From Siphonodentalium dalli (lineage: Eukaryota > Mollusca > Scaphopoda > Gadilida > Siphonodentaliidae): a stretch of DNA of 64,000 nt. The stretch is from NCBI GenBank assembly GCA_032622095.1, contig CP136069.1, positions 126,251,450 to 126,315,449 on the forward strand, read 5' to 3'. Shown piece after piece: positions 1-10,388 of the stretch. Position 1 is the first letter of the stretch. Every line of letters starts with the position of its first letter. Under the pieces are notes generated by a model. It was given only the letters and a program-made list of their open reading frames with translations, was not told the origin of the DNA and ran no database searches. A program made the position numbers and the translations under genes.

Positions 1-2076
1 CTTTAAATAGATGAGAATAGTAATCGGTTTTATTTTATTAAATTTACGTTTTTTAAAAGGTTATCATTGTCAAAATATGTTTATTGTATCGATAGATGCT
101 TACAGTTGATAAGTAGGTTAACAGAGCTCGCTAATAAGTCAAGTCATTGAGATAGTGATGTAACACACATTCCACCGGCCGTTAATTTCCCGGGGGTTAG
201 GCACTTCTGTGTACAAATTGCTGGTTTGGACAGGGACTGTCCGCGTCATGCGAAACAGACATTACGTTATTATCGTATTAGAGATACACGTTGATTCATT
301 TAAATAAATCGCCAAGAATACAATTTCAATTCAGAATTTTATTAATTCCAACTCGAAGTTTGCGTTATGTGCTGACAATGTCATTGGACATTATCTGGTC
401 TTCGGTGAAAAGGACAATTTACTTGAACGATTCTGGCTAATTCGGTAGACGGGCTTTTCCATCGTATTTGTAAATTGATAAAGTGGTTTTAAGAGTTTCC
501 AAAAAAAAACATTTCGCTTTCAATAGTAACTTCATTTTAATAATGACAACCGGGGGGTATAAATCTCCAGAGGAATTCCGAAATATCCATGCAGAACGTG
601 TATCAAAATGATATCCCCTTTATAGTCGGATTCCTTATGTCGAAAAAGATTGTCGCGCGTTTTCAGAATGTTAAAAGCGATATGAGAACAGTTTATATAG
701 CACCAATGTGTCTATTTTCAGAATCTACCTGTTTCCAGCTTGATATTTTAGTGGAAACAGGTTTGTGTGAGGCTTTTGTTTGTGTACCCCTCTATTTTTT
801 TTTCCCGTCCACCTGGTAATAAAAACATGCTATTACGCATAGCAAGTTCGGTAAGTGGCTTTCTTTGTTCTTGGATATCGAAAAACATGGGGAGATCTTG
901 CCAAAAATTACTTAATTACATATCTTAATGTGGAATTTTATCAAAATTCATCAGACGAATTGCATTTATGACTGCATTTTCAATTTTCTTTCCCAAATAT
1001 TAAGGTATTGTATATTCTTAGATTCAGCTATATCACATATAGACGAACATGAACAATCTGCAAGGATATCTTGATCATATGCCACAAACAAAACTTCGAT
1101 ACATCGGATTTTGGTGAAGATATCGCAGAAAAGCTAACCCCCACCCTCGCTGATTTCACAAGTCAGATTCCTTTGGTCGAAAACAACGGTCGCGCCATTT
1201 CGGATTGTCTAAGACGACATGCGAACGGTTTATTTATCAATAGCATGTCTACTTTCAGAGTTTACCTGTGTCCAGTTGAAATTTTATTGGAAAACAAGAG
1301 TTTTTGGACTGTTTTAAGAATTTAAAGAGCGTTTACTTATTATACACATATTAATCCTCATAACTGACCTTCTGGTGGAGTCTGCGAGTTGAAATTAACA
1401 AAGGTATCAAATATGGCGGTCTACTTTCAGAGTCTATTTGTTTCCAGTCTGGCATTTTAGTGGAAACAAATTGTTTGGACGGTTTTAAAAATTTAAAGAG
1501 CGTTTCCTGATTATACACATAGTAACTAACACCATTATCCTTTTCATGAATTGTGTAAGTTGAAATTGTGCACATATGTCAAGTATGACTCTGAAATGTA
1601 TTTTTGAGAATGGTGTCGTCGGACAAGACTCCGCTGGTACAGTACTACAGTTGCGAACAAAACTATCGTTGGACCCTATAGAGAGTTTGACAATTTACTC
1701 AAATATTCACAGTGATGGAACTTAATGTCTGTCATATATGCATGGCTCTTACATATGATCTATCGTAACTACATGTGATTTTACAAAATTAACATGCAAT
1801 ATAGTCAGGCCACCAGATACAGTAGTTGATAAAAAATGTGGTTCACATCAATCATATACATCACAATCACGTGATTCGGTGATAATGTCCAGCTATTATA
1901 CAAATGCAATGTTTATCAAGACTAAAGTTTCAGGATGTTATTGTAAAATTGATTGATGGTATTTTTTTCATCAATTGACAAATTTAATGTGTATTGCCAG
2001 GACGAAGTACCGCATAAAACGGAGTTGTTTGCTAAGTAATCTGGGAGTCATATTTATGTAAGTGTCAGTCAAAACT
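1..2076. other. AT-rich DNA without a supportable gene
   Basis: I see no recognisable coding exon, RNA gene or mobile-element protein here. The short open frames at 589-819 and 1071-1325 have no family resemblance and the first overlaps a repeat copy. The second is slightly more gene-like in base composition between 1110 and 1220, but it has no splice context that I can defend. The only structure is the small repeat family at 702-1530, listed separately. Confidence 0.5.
702..1530 (+). repeat. three copies of a short local repeat
   Basis: A segment beginning near GTCTACTTTCAGAGT, followed by a CTGTTTCCAG block and TTTTAGTGGAAACA, occurs at about 702-770, 1243-1350 and 1419-1530. The last two copies are about 178 bp apart and share a longer tail with AATTTAAAGAGCGTTT and TTATACACATA. 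The first copy has lost that tail. This looks like an old tandem duplication plus one diverged copy. Confidence 0.6.
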
Positions 2077-3237
2077 TTTAGGACATGGGAATATATATTT
2101 TTATTTCGTAGCCACGAAATACTAATTCGTGGCCACGAAATAACTAATTCGTGGTCACGAAATAAATAATTCGTGGCCACGAAATAACTAATTGTGATAT
2201 ACGATCGTCAGGCCCATTTGTTTAATGGAAGCGAACAGAGATGATCTGGTTGTAGCTGTCCACCATCTTGGAATGAGCCACGACGATTTGAGATAAAGGG
2301 TGTTGTAGGGTGGTCCGTAAAACAAATTAAGTAATCACCCCTTTCACCAACCCGATCCAAAGTTGCCGCCGTCCTGGGGTGGGTTACAGAGGCACCCACG
2401 ACATTCAGTGTATATTGGGGCCACCCTACATCACCAAGTATACCACATCAAACGGTTAAGGGGTCGATAAATTGTACAGGTGTCATATTTGAACCCATAT
2501 GGGTTGGCCATTTTGGGTCGGGGATGGTGACAGCGGGTGAACATTTAGTTTGTCTCAGGGGTCACCCTACAACACACTGTATTCGACCTAAAAAGGGGGG
2601 ATTGCATGTTATCATATATGAACCCCTCTGATCAGTTATCATTTTCGCTCGAGGAGGCTGAAGGTGTGAAAATTTAGCTTGCTTTGTTAGCCACGGTACA
2701 AGACCCTTTATTTGATCTATATCAGCCAAGTGACCGAGAAATAATGTGTACCCCATTTGACCCCTTCAGAGCAACGACCATTTTGGATCTGGTATGGTGA
2801 AAGGGGTGAATATTTATAAGCTTGTTTTGGGCCCACCCTACAAAACCCCTTATTTGACTTAAATCGGTCAATATACCGAGATGAATGCATGGCATTCCCA
2901 TTCGATCCCTTGTGGTAACAACTAATGAATATCCAGTGTGTTTTGGAGCCACCTGACCCGTGTTTTCCCGTTCTCTCGAGGCTAGTGTATACATAGGACG
3001 TCCATATCCCCATAGAGCCCGGGTCCCATGACATAAGGTGTTTATAGTAGCTTCTCTGCGATCGTACGCATTGTTTCTATAACATCATCAAGTTAGTATA
3101 ACCATACCGTAAAGGTATCTGGCTATATGCAAAGGTCAATCAGACATTTCGTGGCCATGAATTAGTATTTTGTGGCCACCAAATTAGTTATTAGTATTTC
3201 GTGGCCACGAAATAAAAAAAAAAATTCATGTCCTAAA
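2077..3237. mobile_element. 1.16 kb inverted-repeat element with palindrome-rich ends
   Basis: The left end reads TTTAGGACATG, then an A/T stretch, then clustered copies of the palindrome ATTTCGTGGCCACGAAAT (about 2104-2190). The right end is the reverse complement: palindrome copies at about 3140-3213, an A-rich stretch, then CATGTCCTAAA ending at 3237. The arms match for roughly 50 bp. The interior is a degenerate ~140-bp tandem repeat, and no transposase frame is visible. The flanks show no clear target duplication, so the exact ends are inferred from where the arm similarity stops. It resembles a small foldback-type non-autonomous element. Confidence 0.65.
2405..2975 (+). repeat. degenerate ~140-bp tandem repeat inside the 2.1-3.2 kb element
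   Basis: Landmarks of the form CCACCCTACAACACC followed by TTTGACCTATATCGG recur near 2421, 2563, 2690 and 2831, spaced 142, 127 and 141 bp. Each is followed by a GACCATTTTGG-like segment and GGTGAAAGGGGTGAATATTTA. The open frames crossing this stretch on the minus strand are translations of the repeat, not genes. Confidence 0.55.
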
Positions 3238-5173
3238 CCAGCCACCGTAGCTTATGGATCATTCTGTTTTAGTATTAAATTTGGAGAAACCCGACCAGCG
3301 TAAATGTAACAACTACAACAACTCATCTATGCCAATGATATGTTTAGCCATATAATATTATATGTGGATATAGGGTGGTATTGTTTAAAAATGTTAAACA
3401 ATGATATCACATCCATGTGTATTGCTAAGTATTGCTGGGTTTATATAGATGGTTGTTCTATAATTACTGGTCGGGTTTATCCAAAGTGGGAGTTTAAATT
3501 ATGTTCATCTGATGATAAAGAAAACACTTTCTCCGTCCACTCGATACCTCCCCGGCATACATGTTTTACATACTAAATTAACACCTTAGTAAACATAACA
3601 AATCTCGCCCTCAAATACTTTGCCACAAAAATAAATTGTCAGTATAAATAGGCACGACATATCTGGACACTTTCTAAGAGATAATTTATTTATAAGAAGA
3701 TATATATATGCGCATGGTGTGCTTGGACTTATATATAGTACAACACAGTAAGATACAAGTGACACAGTGCGGGGACAATACTGTGTCGAAAACATAGTTA
3801 AGGGGAACCTTCCATCGTCCTTCATAGTGTACCATGGCTCCATCTGTTGTGAACAAACCATCGACTTAGGCCTAATGTGTCGTTCTCCCCCAATAATATA
3901 CTTGGCTTTGAACCGATCAATACTATGGGCCATGGTATTTTCCAGTAAATTAGATAGTGTCTATAGTCAGATGGTATTGGTTATGTTCAAATGGTGACAC
4001 AGATATGAAACTGTGCATGTTTGTGCCCCGTGGGCCATTGATCATGATAAGATCAAGAAACTTAGTCTAGGAGAATACCAGGAATTCACTGGAAATTGCA
4101 ATTATAGCTTATAGGGTCGTAATTCAACGTTGGCGTTTCCGATACAGTTAATACCCAAATGTGAAATTTGAGATATACCTGGTCGTCAAAATGAACCAGA
4201 TGTCTTATTTAAGGTTAGCAACGGTTGCTAATCAAATGCCACAATTGTGTACTAATCATTCATTGGTATTTCCTTAATTTAGTCAGTGGCTAATCACATG
4301 GTGCTGGTTTTTTTTCAAAGTTGGGCACACGCATGTCTAAAACTATAGGCCTATATATATGCAGCCATGTTGTGCATAGGCCACTGATCATTATAAGATC
4401 GGGAGACTTTGCCACCGATCCCCATAGCTCATTATTAACGGTTACTAAGTACCAACTCGGAATGCAGGAAAATGCAACTATGGTTGATACCTATTTTACT
4501 CATTAAGCTCTACTTTAGTAGAAATTCGAATTTACTTGATTTGCACAGCTATAGCGTGGAGATTAACTGTGGTCAGAATATTGATGGTGAATGTTGGGTT
4601 TCAGTCGCTGCACTGAAGTTGGTCAAATGTAACTGGCGTGGGAAGCGTGAAAGCAAAGCCTATGCCGCTATACTAAAGATCTCAGCTGCACCGAAATGTC
4701 CGTTTATCAGTAGCACAAATCCCGCGAAAACACAGATTATCTCAGTGCATATGGGATAGACTCCGATGACAACGATTGAGTTATAATGACAACGAACAAC
4801 TACCATCTACAGTATACCTGTGTATTTGTGACACTACATCCCGTTATGATCAACGATGTGGTTTCAAAACTAGTCAGTGGACAACAAGACATACAAGTAT
4901 CAAATTAAACAATGGTATAATATGTAATCACATCGTGAACAGTCTTGTTGTGAATATTTTTATTTGATTCTGATTCAACAGGCTGCATATTATCGAAACT
5001 ACAAAACCATTCGACACTTACTTTTGCCAATTACTGTATCTTGAGGCATAACTATATCATATGTTGCAACATTAAATCACGGATAGTTACAGTGGGTAAA
5101 ACACGAGTGTTAAACTTCATATATAGATGTGCACGATTGCCAATAAGTGATATTACAATCAACGTTTGAGCAT
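3238..5173. other. no supportable gene
   Basis: The minus-strand frame at 3586-3933 has a somewhat protein-like first 60 residues, and the plus-strand frame at 4472-4759 has a hydrophilic C-terminal half. I cannot assign either to a family and see no matching splice sites. A GCATGTxTGTGCCCCGTGGGCCA-like stretch near 4015 and a related one near 4360 (CATAGGCCACTGATCAT) suggest a diverged duplication of about 340 bp. Confidence 0.4.
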
Positions 5174-5515
5174 AATACGAAATTCTCCATAGGGTTAAGT
5201 GTTAAATTTTGATCGCAACTGTAGCCAGCAAGAATTAGCTGATCACATCCATTCTTTTTAAAACTGCGACTGTATTTCATACTTAGTATTTTTTAGGAAT
5301 ATCAGAACGTGCATACCATCATACGCAAAATGGCGCCATTTATCCAAAGTACTAGAATCTCCATAGGGCTCAGTGTTAAATTTTGATCACAACTGTAGCC
5401 AACAAGAATGAACCGATCACATCAAAAATACATGTAATGGTCATGTCTAGTAGTTTGGAGAAGTTTAAAATCGCACCTATCACCATACGCCAGATGGCAC
5501 CATCTATCGTTTTCT
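5174..5515 (+). repeat. two-copy ~170-bp tandem duplication
   Basis: The segment CTCCATAGGGTTAAGTGTTA, continuing with TTTTGATCGCAACTGTAGCC, appears at about 5187 and again at about 5356. Both copies are followed by AAGAAT, GATCACATC and, later, CATACGC-AATGGCGCCAT-type sequence. The copies are about 85 percent alike by eye. Confidence 0.65.
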
Positions 5516-6002
5516 GTAAATACGAAACGCTCTCTAAATGATGTTGACCCCGATTTAGGCCGACCCGCCAAAATTCAAGAATGGAAACAAGTCAATCCTG
5601 AAAACACACCTACTATGTATACACAAGAAAACCATAGTCAGAAATGGTAACGCCACCAAGATTATGGTATTACATATAAATAGAAATTATAAAAAATACA
5701 TAAAATATTTTGATAACAATTGCGTTTAAACAAGTAATCCTTCAAATTATTACTAACAAAGTAAACGACTGTGGGGTCACGCAACAGATTATAAAGACTT
5801 GGACTTAGTATACTGTAAATACTAAAATTTAAATGAAATAATTAAAAGATAAAATTTAGCAAGTAGTAAAAGTTAATTTTCTCATTTTTGTTTTGGTTAA
5901 ATAAAGCAATAATTTAAATGTAACATTTGGTTTTTAAAAAATGATTGACCGTGGCTCTTCCAATAATTGCGCGACTGACCTGGTCAATTGTTCTTAAGAA
6001 GT

Positions 6003-6200
6003 TGTTTTGAGAATTACTATGGAGGGAAATAGTTGTGGCTGTGGCTTCGCAAGTAATTACCTTGGTGACGTGATGTTAACAAATCTGAACTCCAGTTAAC
6101 CAAGGACGCTTTATACCAAATATAAGGTGAATTATTAATTCTTTAGAAGTTGTTTTAAGATTTACTATGGAGGGAAAGAATTGTGGTGCTGGCTTCGCAA
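6003..6200 (+). repeat. two-copy ~135-bp tandem duplication
   Basis: GAAGTTGTTTTGAGAATTAC followed by TATGGAGGGAAATAGTTGTG begins near 6008 and recurs near 6146, each followed by GGCTTCGCAA. The spacing is about 138 bp. There is no coding potential. Confidence 0.6.
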
Positions 6201-6636
6201 CTATTTGACCTCATTGTAACAAATATAAATATTAGTCACTCAGGCAATAGATGTATCTATTCTGTATATTAACTTATTGGGTCTTACGTGTCTTGAGATG
6301 TCTAAATAGTTTTCGATGGACAGATCGCGCAAGGGACCCACGCCAATCTTCTCTGTTGGGATTCCAATTGTTGGCTCATTAAATAGGCACATATGCTTAA
6401 GATACAGTCGCACGCTCCCGTAAGTCGGGTTTTGATTCCAGTTAATGAAAATATCATTGAAATAATCGGTTTCCCCCAATAAACATCCATATATTGAATA
6501 TACATGTTTTGGAGCAGAATTAGGCAGTCCATATTGGACGCCATCATGGAATTTATTTTGTTTTGTTTTAATTTTCACACATAATTATTAGTTATATGGA
6601 TGGAGTTCTCATTAAACCTCACATCCTTGTATTGAT

Positions 6637-6769
6637 TACAGTAATACCCAAAGTAATTGACCACTTAACCACATCATAATTATTGGTAATTTTTCAGGAT
6701 TTGAAATCCTGAAAATTTACCAATAATTTTGCTGTGGTCAAGTGGTCAATTACTTTGGACATTACTGTA
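6637..6769. mobile_element. hairpin MITE, copy 1 (CAGTAAT...AACCACA family)
   Basis: It starts TACAGTAATACCCAAAGTAA and ends with the reverse complement, including TGCTGTGGTCAAGTGGTCAA and ATTACTGTA. The arms are nearly perfect and meet at a short loop around the TTCAGGATTTGAAATCCTGAA centre. The outermost TA on both sides fits a TA target duplication, as used by Tc1/mariner-like elements. It carries no transposase, so it would be non-autonomous. Confidence 0.8.
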
Positions 6770-6811
6770 TGAGGATTGAGTTATCATTAAACCTCAACTC
6801 CTTATATTGGT

Positions 6812-6940
6812 TACAGTAATGCCCAAAGTAATTGACCACTTAACCACAGCAGAATTATGTATTTTTTCAGCATTTACAATCCTCAAATTACCCATTATTC
6901 TGCTGTGGTTAAGTGGTCAATTGCTTTGAACATTACTGTA
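6812..6940. mobile_element. hairpin MITE, copy 2
   Basis: Same family and ends as the copy at 6637. It begins TACAGTAATGCCCAAAG and closes with CATTACTGTA. It sits 175 bp downstream of copy 1, with a conserved spacer (GAGTTATCATTAAACCTCAA) between them. Confidence 0.8.
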
Positions 6941-6982
6941 TGATGATTGAGTTATCATTAAACCTCAAATCCTTATATTGGT

Positions 6983-7115
6983 TACAGTAATGCTCAAAGT
7001 AATTGACCCTTTAACCACAGCATAATTATGGGTAATTTTTCAGGATTTAGAATCATGAAAAAATACACACAATTTTGCTGTGGTTAAGTGATGAATTACT
7101 TTGGACATTGCTGTA
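6983..7115. mobile_element. hairpin MITE, copy 3
   Basis: It begins TACAGTAATGCTCAAAG and ends CATTGCTGTA, with the AACCACAGCATAATTATGGG block in the arm. It lies 171 bp after copy 2 with the same spacer. The regular spacing means the three copies arose by tandem duplication of one MITE plus spacer, not by three separate insertions. Confidence 0.8.
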
Positions 7116-7409
7116 TGTAGATGGAGTTAAACCTCACATCAGTGTGTTTGGGGATTTGGACCTTGACTTGGGACCTTTGGTTTTTAACGCAACAAATGCG
7201 CGTACACCTTACACACAAATGTTTTATGTAACCAGAGTTTTTCTTGGATAAGATGAGTTTGAAGCCTGCTTACATTTCAAAATGTTGTCAGTTTTGTATT
7301 GTCTGCAGCGGATCCCGACGCGTTGAAGCAAAAGTTACAAAAGATAAAATGTGTATGTGACGAGACTATAATACAAATGAAAAAATAATTTGAGGGAGGG
7401 GTGGGCGAT

Positions 7410-8115
7410 ACAGGGAACTAAGGGTTGAACCGATATAAATTTGTAGAGCAATAACGACCAATGTTGACATATTATGCATATCAACTCTACTGTTGCAACA
7501 AGGCTATACAATAGGGGGGTGCCAGAATCTTAGTCATCTCTATATAGTGCCAGAATAGTCATTTATGGAGTTCTATAAGATGTTGGGTTGGTTATATGGA
7601 CTCAGAGAAAAAAGGGGTTTGTACCGATGAAGTTGATGAACTGACATAAATTAGTGGATCGATGTTGCCATGTAATGCATCGTGATCGACTGTACTAAAG
7701 CAGCAATTATATAAAATTGGGGGGGGGGGGTCTGAAATTATCTCTATAGTTGGCACCAGGATTATATAGAAAGGAATAGCAATTGATATACATATAAGGC
7801 ATACTATAGTAATACCATAGACATATAAGTACAAGTATCACGATATAAAATATTACGTAACATGACTATACACCGATGAAAGAAATAAATAAATTGGACC
7901 GGGATTAGAGGTTGGGTTGGTTATATGTGGATAATTGGATATGGAATTCATACCGATGAAACGATACAAATTAGTGGAGCGATAAAGACACTTACTGACT
8001 TAGTCAGGCTACGCGGGGGAAATAGGGGTTGTTACGATAGACCGAAATAAATTTGTCAAGTGATAATGACCAATGTTGACGTATAAAGTAACGCGACTGT
8101 ACTGTCACACAATTA
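7410..8115 (+). repeat. degenerate tandem repeat
   Basis: Related segments recur: GAACCGATATAAATTTGTAG with ACGACCAATGTTGAC near 7430, TACCGATGAA with AAATTAGTGGATCGAT near 7622, TACCGATGAAACGATACAAA near 7952, and GACCGAAATAAATTTGTCAAG with GACCAATGTTGACG near 8040. GTTGGGTTGGTTATATG occurs twice (about 7580 and 7910). A G10 run lies near 7721. The spacing is irregular and the copies are old. Confidence 0.45.
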
Positions 8116-8128
8116 TCAGGTAGAACCG

Positions 8129-8370
8129 GTCAAATATGACAGGGTACAGCACGTAATTATTTCCTAGATCGAAGAAATGATTTTTTTTTTCGATGATAAA
8201 ATTTAACATTAAAATTGATTTATGTCTATAAAACTGTCATTTTTCAAAATTTTGAGCTGAAACTTGGTGTGTATGTGTATAATACTACTATATTCTTAAA
8301 ATGACAGAGTTCAGCGCGTAATTATGTTTTAGATGGAAGAAATTGAATTTGTTTTCGATAACAAATTTAC
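8129..8370 (+). repeat. two-copy ~163-bp duplication
   Basis: ATGACAGGGTACAGCACGTA, then ATTATTTCCTAGATCGAAGAAAT, near 8136 matches ATGACAGAGTTCAGCGCGTA with ATTATGTTTTAGATGGAAGAAAT near 8299. Both run into a TTTTCGAT block. Confidence 0.55.
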
Positions 8371-8637
8371 AGCGTGTACGGCCTACGGGTCATTGAGTAT
8401 GCTCAATTTTTGTAAACAAACTTTTATCAATAGCCGTTTTGGTCAAACTAAACCTTCTTCGACCGGGACAGCAGATCCGAATAGTAGCTAAGATGTATTT
8501 AGATAGAATTATCAAAAGAATATGACCGATCAGGGTACATTTTAACAGAATAGAGTGGAGAAATCTTGGTGATAATTCCAGAAAATAAAGATGTAGGAGA
8601 ATCACAATTAAACTTCCCACAATGCACTTCACTAAAC

Positions 8638-9078
8638 CAGGGGTTCGCAATGGGTTACACATTATTTTCAGTCTATCAGATTATTTATATTTTCAACAAC
8701 AAGTGACTTTAAGTTTACAATTTCAGCCTGTCCTGACTCTATCGATACGATTTAACACATTTTCAAAAACGTATTATACACCGGTGGCGTTAACTTTACA
8801 ATTTAAGCATCTACGTGATTCTATCGGTACGATTGAGTAAGGTACAAACAAGAATACATCAGGGGCTCCCAATGGGTTATATATTATTTTCAGTCTATCA
8901 AATTATTTATATTTTCAACAACATATTATTACACCGGTGACTTTAAGTTTACAATTTCAGCCTGTCCTGACTCTATCGATACGATTTATCATATTTTCAT
9001 AAACATATTATACACCGGTGGCGTTAACGTTACAATTTCGGCATCTACGTGATTCTATCGGTACGATTGAGTAAGGTA
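8638..9078 (+). repeat. two-copy ~221-bp tandem duplication
   Basis: The unit begins GGGGTTCGCAATGGGTTACA near 8640 and GGGGCTCCCAATGGGTTATA near 8861. Each copy carries TATTTTCAGTCTATCA, GCCTGTCCTGACTCTATCGA, CACCGGTGGCGTTAAC and GATTCTATCGGTACGATTGA in the same order. A small internal duplication of CACCGGTGACTTTAAG is seen in copy 2. Confidence 0.75.
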
Positions 9079-9367
9079 CACAAAATCTCCAAGAATACAT
9101 TCGCCCTGTACACCACACAATATCAAACTCACAGAAGCTAGAAACACCACAGGTGGCGTAATAATCCGTTTTCAGATCGCTTTTAACAAACCAAAAATGC
9201 AAAATAACAATTAGGACTATTAGTTAATTTCACTGCAGCGCTATACCTCTTTATTTCCGAATTAAACATTACTCTTTTTTATGAGAGCGACACTTCAGCT
9301 ACATTCCATCTGATTCAAACATTGATTATCTTTAGCGTGCGCTGGTCATGTTATCTTGCCAGCACGA

Positions 9368-9545
9368 CCCATATAAAATGTACCCGGTAGAACTGGTAAA
9401 ACTGGGGATTTACTCGATTTAACCCCTGACATATCCCAGTATACCCGGATCAAATAATAATTTACCTTGGTACAACACATGTAAAAGCCATTACACCGGG
9501 AATAATTTTATACCTGTAAATACAAATGGTATTTACTAATTGGTG
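9368..9545 (+). repeat. diverged terminus related to the 33.4 kb element end
   Basis: CCCATATAAAATGTACCCGG at 9368 closely matches the first 20 bases of the large element at 33,416, and the following stretch has the same taste of ACCCCTG, TACCCGG and TTTACC segments. I read it as an old terminus of the same element family. I could not find a matching right end in the window. Confidence 0.4.
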
Positions 9546-9779
9546 GGAACAAATTTGTGTTAAATATCACAGTGGTTTCATAGTACAGCGTAAACTGAGG
9601 GTTATTATTTGTATAGTAATTTATGAATATATCAACATTGCATTAATAGTTTAGCAATTAAGTTTCATCGCCTCTCAATCATACCATTTCGTCCGAATAC
9701 GGATACTGCGACCGGGGGTGACACGTTGTGGTGTTGGGTGGCTTACTGGGTGTCTCCCCCGCCAACTTTGGTCAAAATA

Positions 9780-10145
9780 TTATTTCAACAGTTGGAAATT
9801 TCATTCTTTCCTGAATTTTCTGTACATATTTGGGGGTTTATGGGTCAAATATTAAAAGACAACATGACCTTCTAACACTAAGAAATAATTTTTTTCTCCA
9901 ATTATTTTCTATATTCCAGGACAGAAAATGTGGCTATTTTTAAAATGAGAAGAAATTACCTCACTGGAAATGTAGTTGCAAGGTATACCGGTACAATACA
10001 TAGGCACTAAACATAATGAGTATTTTTAGTTCCTATATCATGTAGCTAGTATAACTTGCAACTATATGTTACTTGCCTGGTGGAATTTGCAAGTGTTTGT
10101 AATCAAACTTTTAACCAAACTCATGATAGTAAGTGCTAACGCATA
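9780..10145 (+). repeat. segment homologous to 51.56-52.09 kb
   Basis: TTTGGGGGTTTATGGGTCAA, followed by CAACATGACCTTCTAACACTAAGAAATAAT, matches 51,570-51,640. Further on, TACCTCACTGGAAATGTAGTTGCAAGGTA and ACTTGCAAC...TTACTTGCCT match 51,855-52,000. The order is the same in both places. The homology continues after the 12.2 kb foldback at about 22,930-23,010. Confidence 0.65.
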
Positions 10146-10338
10146 CTGTATTATTATAGAGGATCTGCAACGAGTCCTTAGTTTATAGCGTAATTTACAA
10201 AACGTGTCCAGTAAATTAGGTCCTGACAGAGCCTTTGACGAATTCGAGAACTAATTTACTCGACGAGTTTTGTAAATTCTGATATGAACTGGGAACGAGT
10301 TGTAAATTATATTAATTACGCGATACAAAACCTCGACA

Positions 10339-10346
10339 AAACATAC
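10339..10346 (+). repeat. left target-site duplication of the giant foldback
   Basis: AAACATAC directly precedes the terminal AACTCCATGAATTC and is repeated exactly after the other terminus at 22,572-22,579. Confidence 0.75.
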
Positions 10347-10388
10347 AACTCCATGAATTCAGTTCCCAGTTCCCTGTTCCCTATTCTC

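Noticed and set aside
6240-6578. 112-codon minus-strand frame ending near 6,240
   Set aside because: It looks mildly protein-like but has no recognised motif, a competing frame overlaps it, and no splice or promoter context was seen; kept out as unproven.
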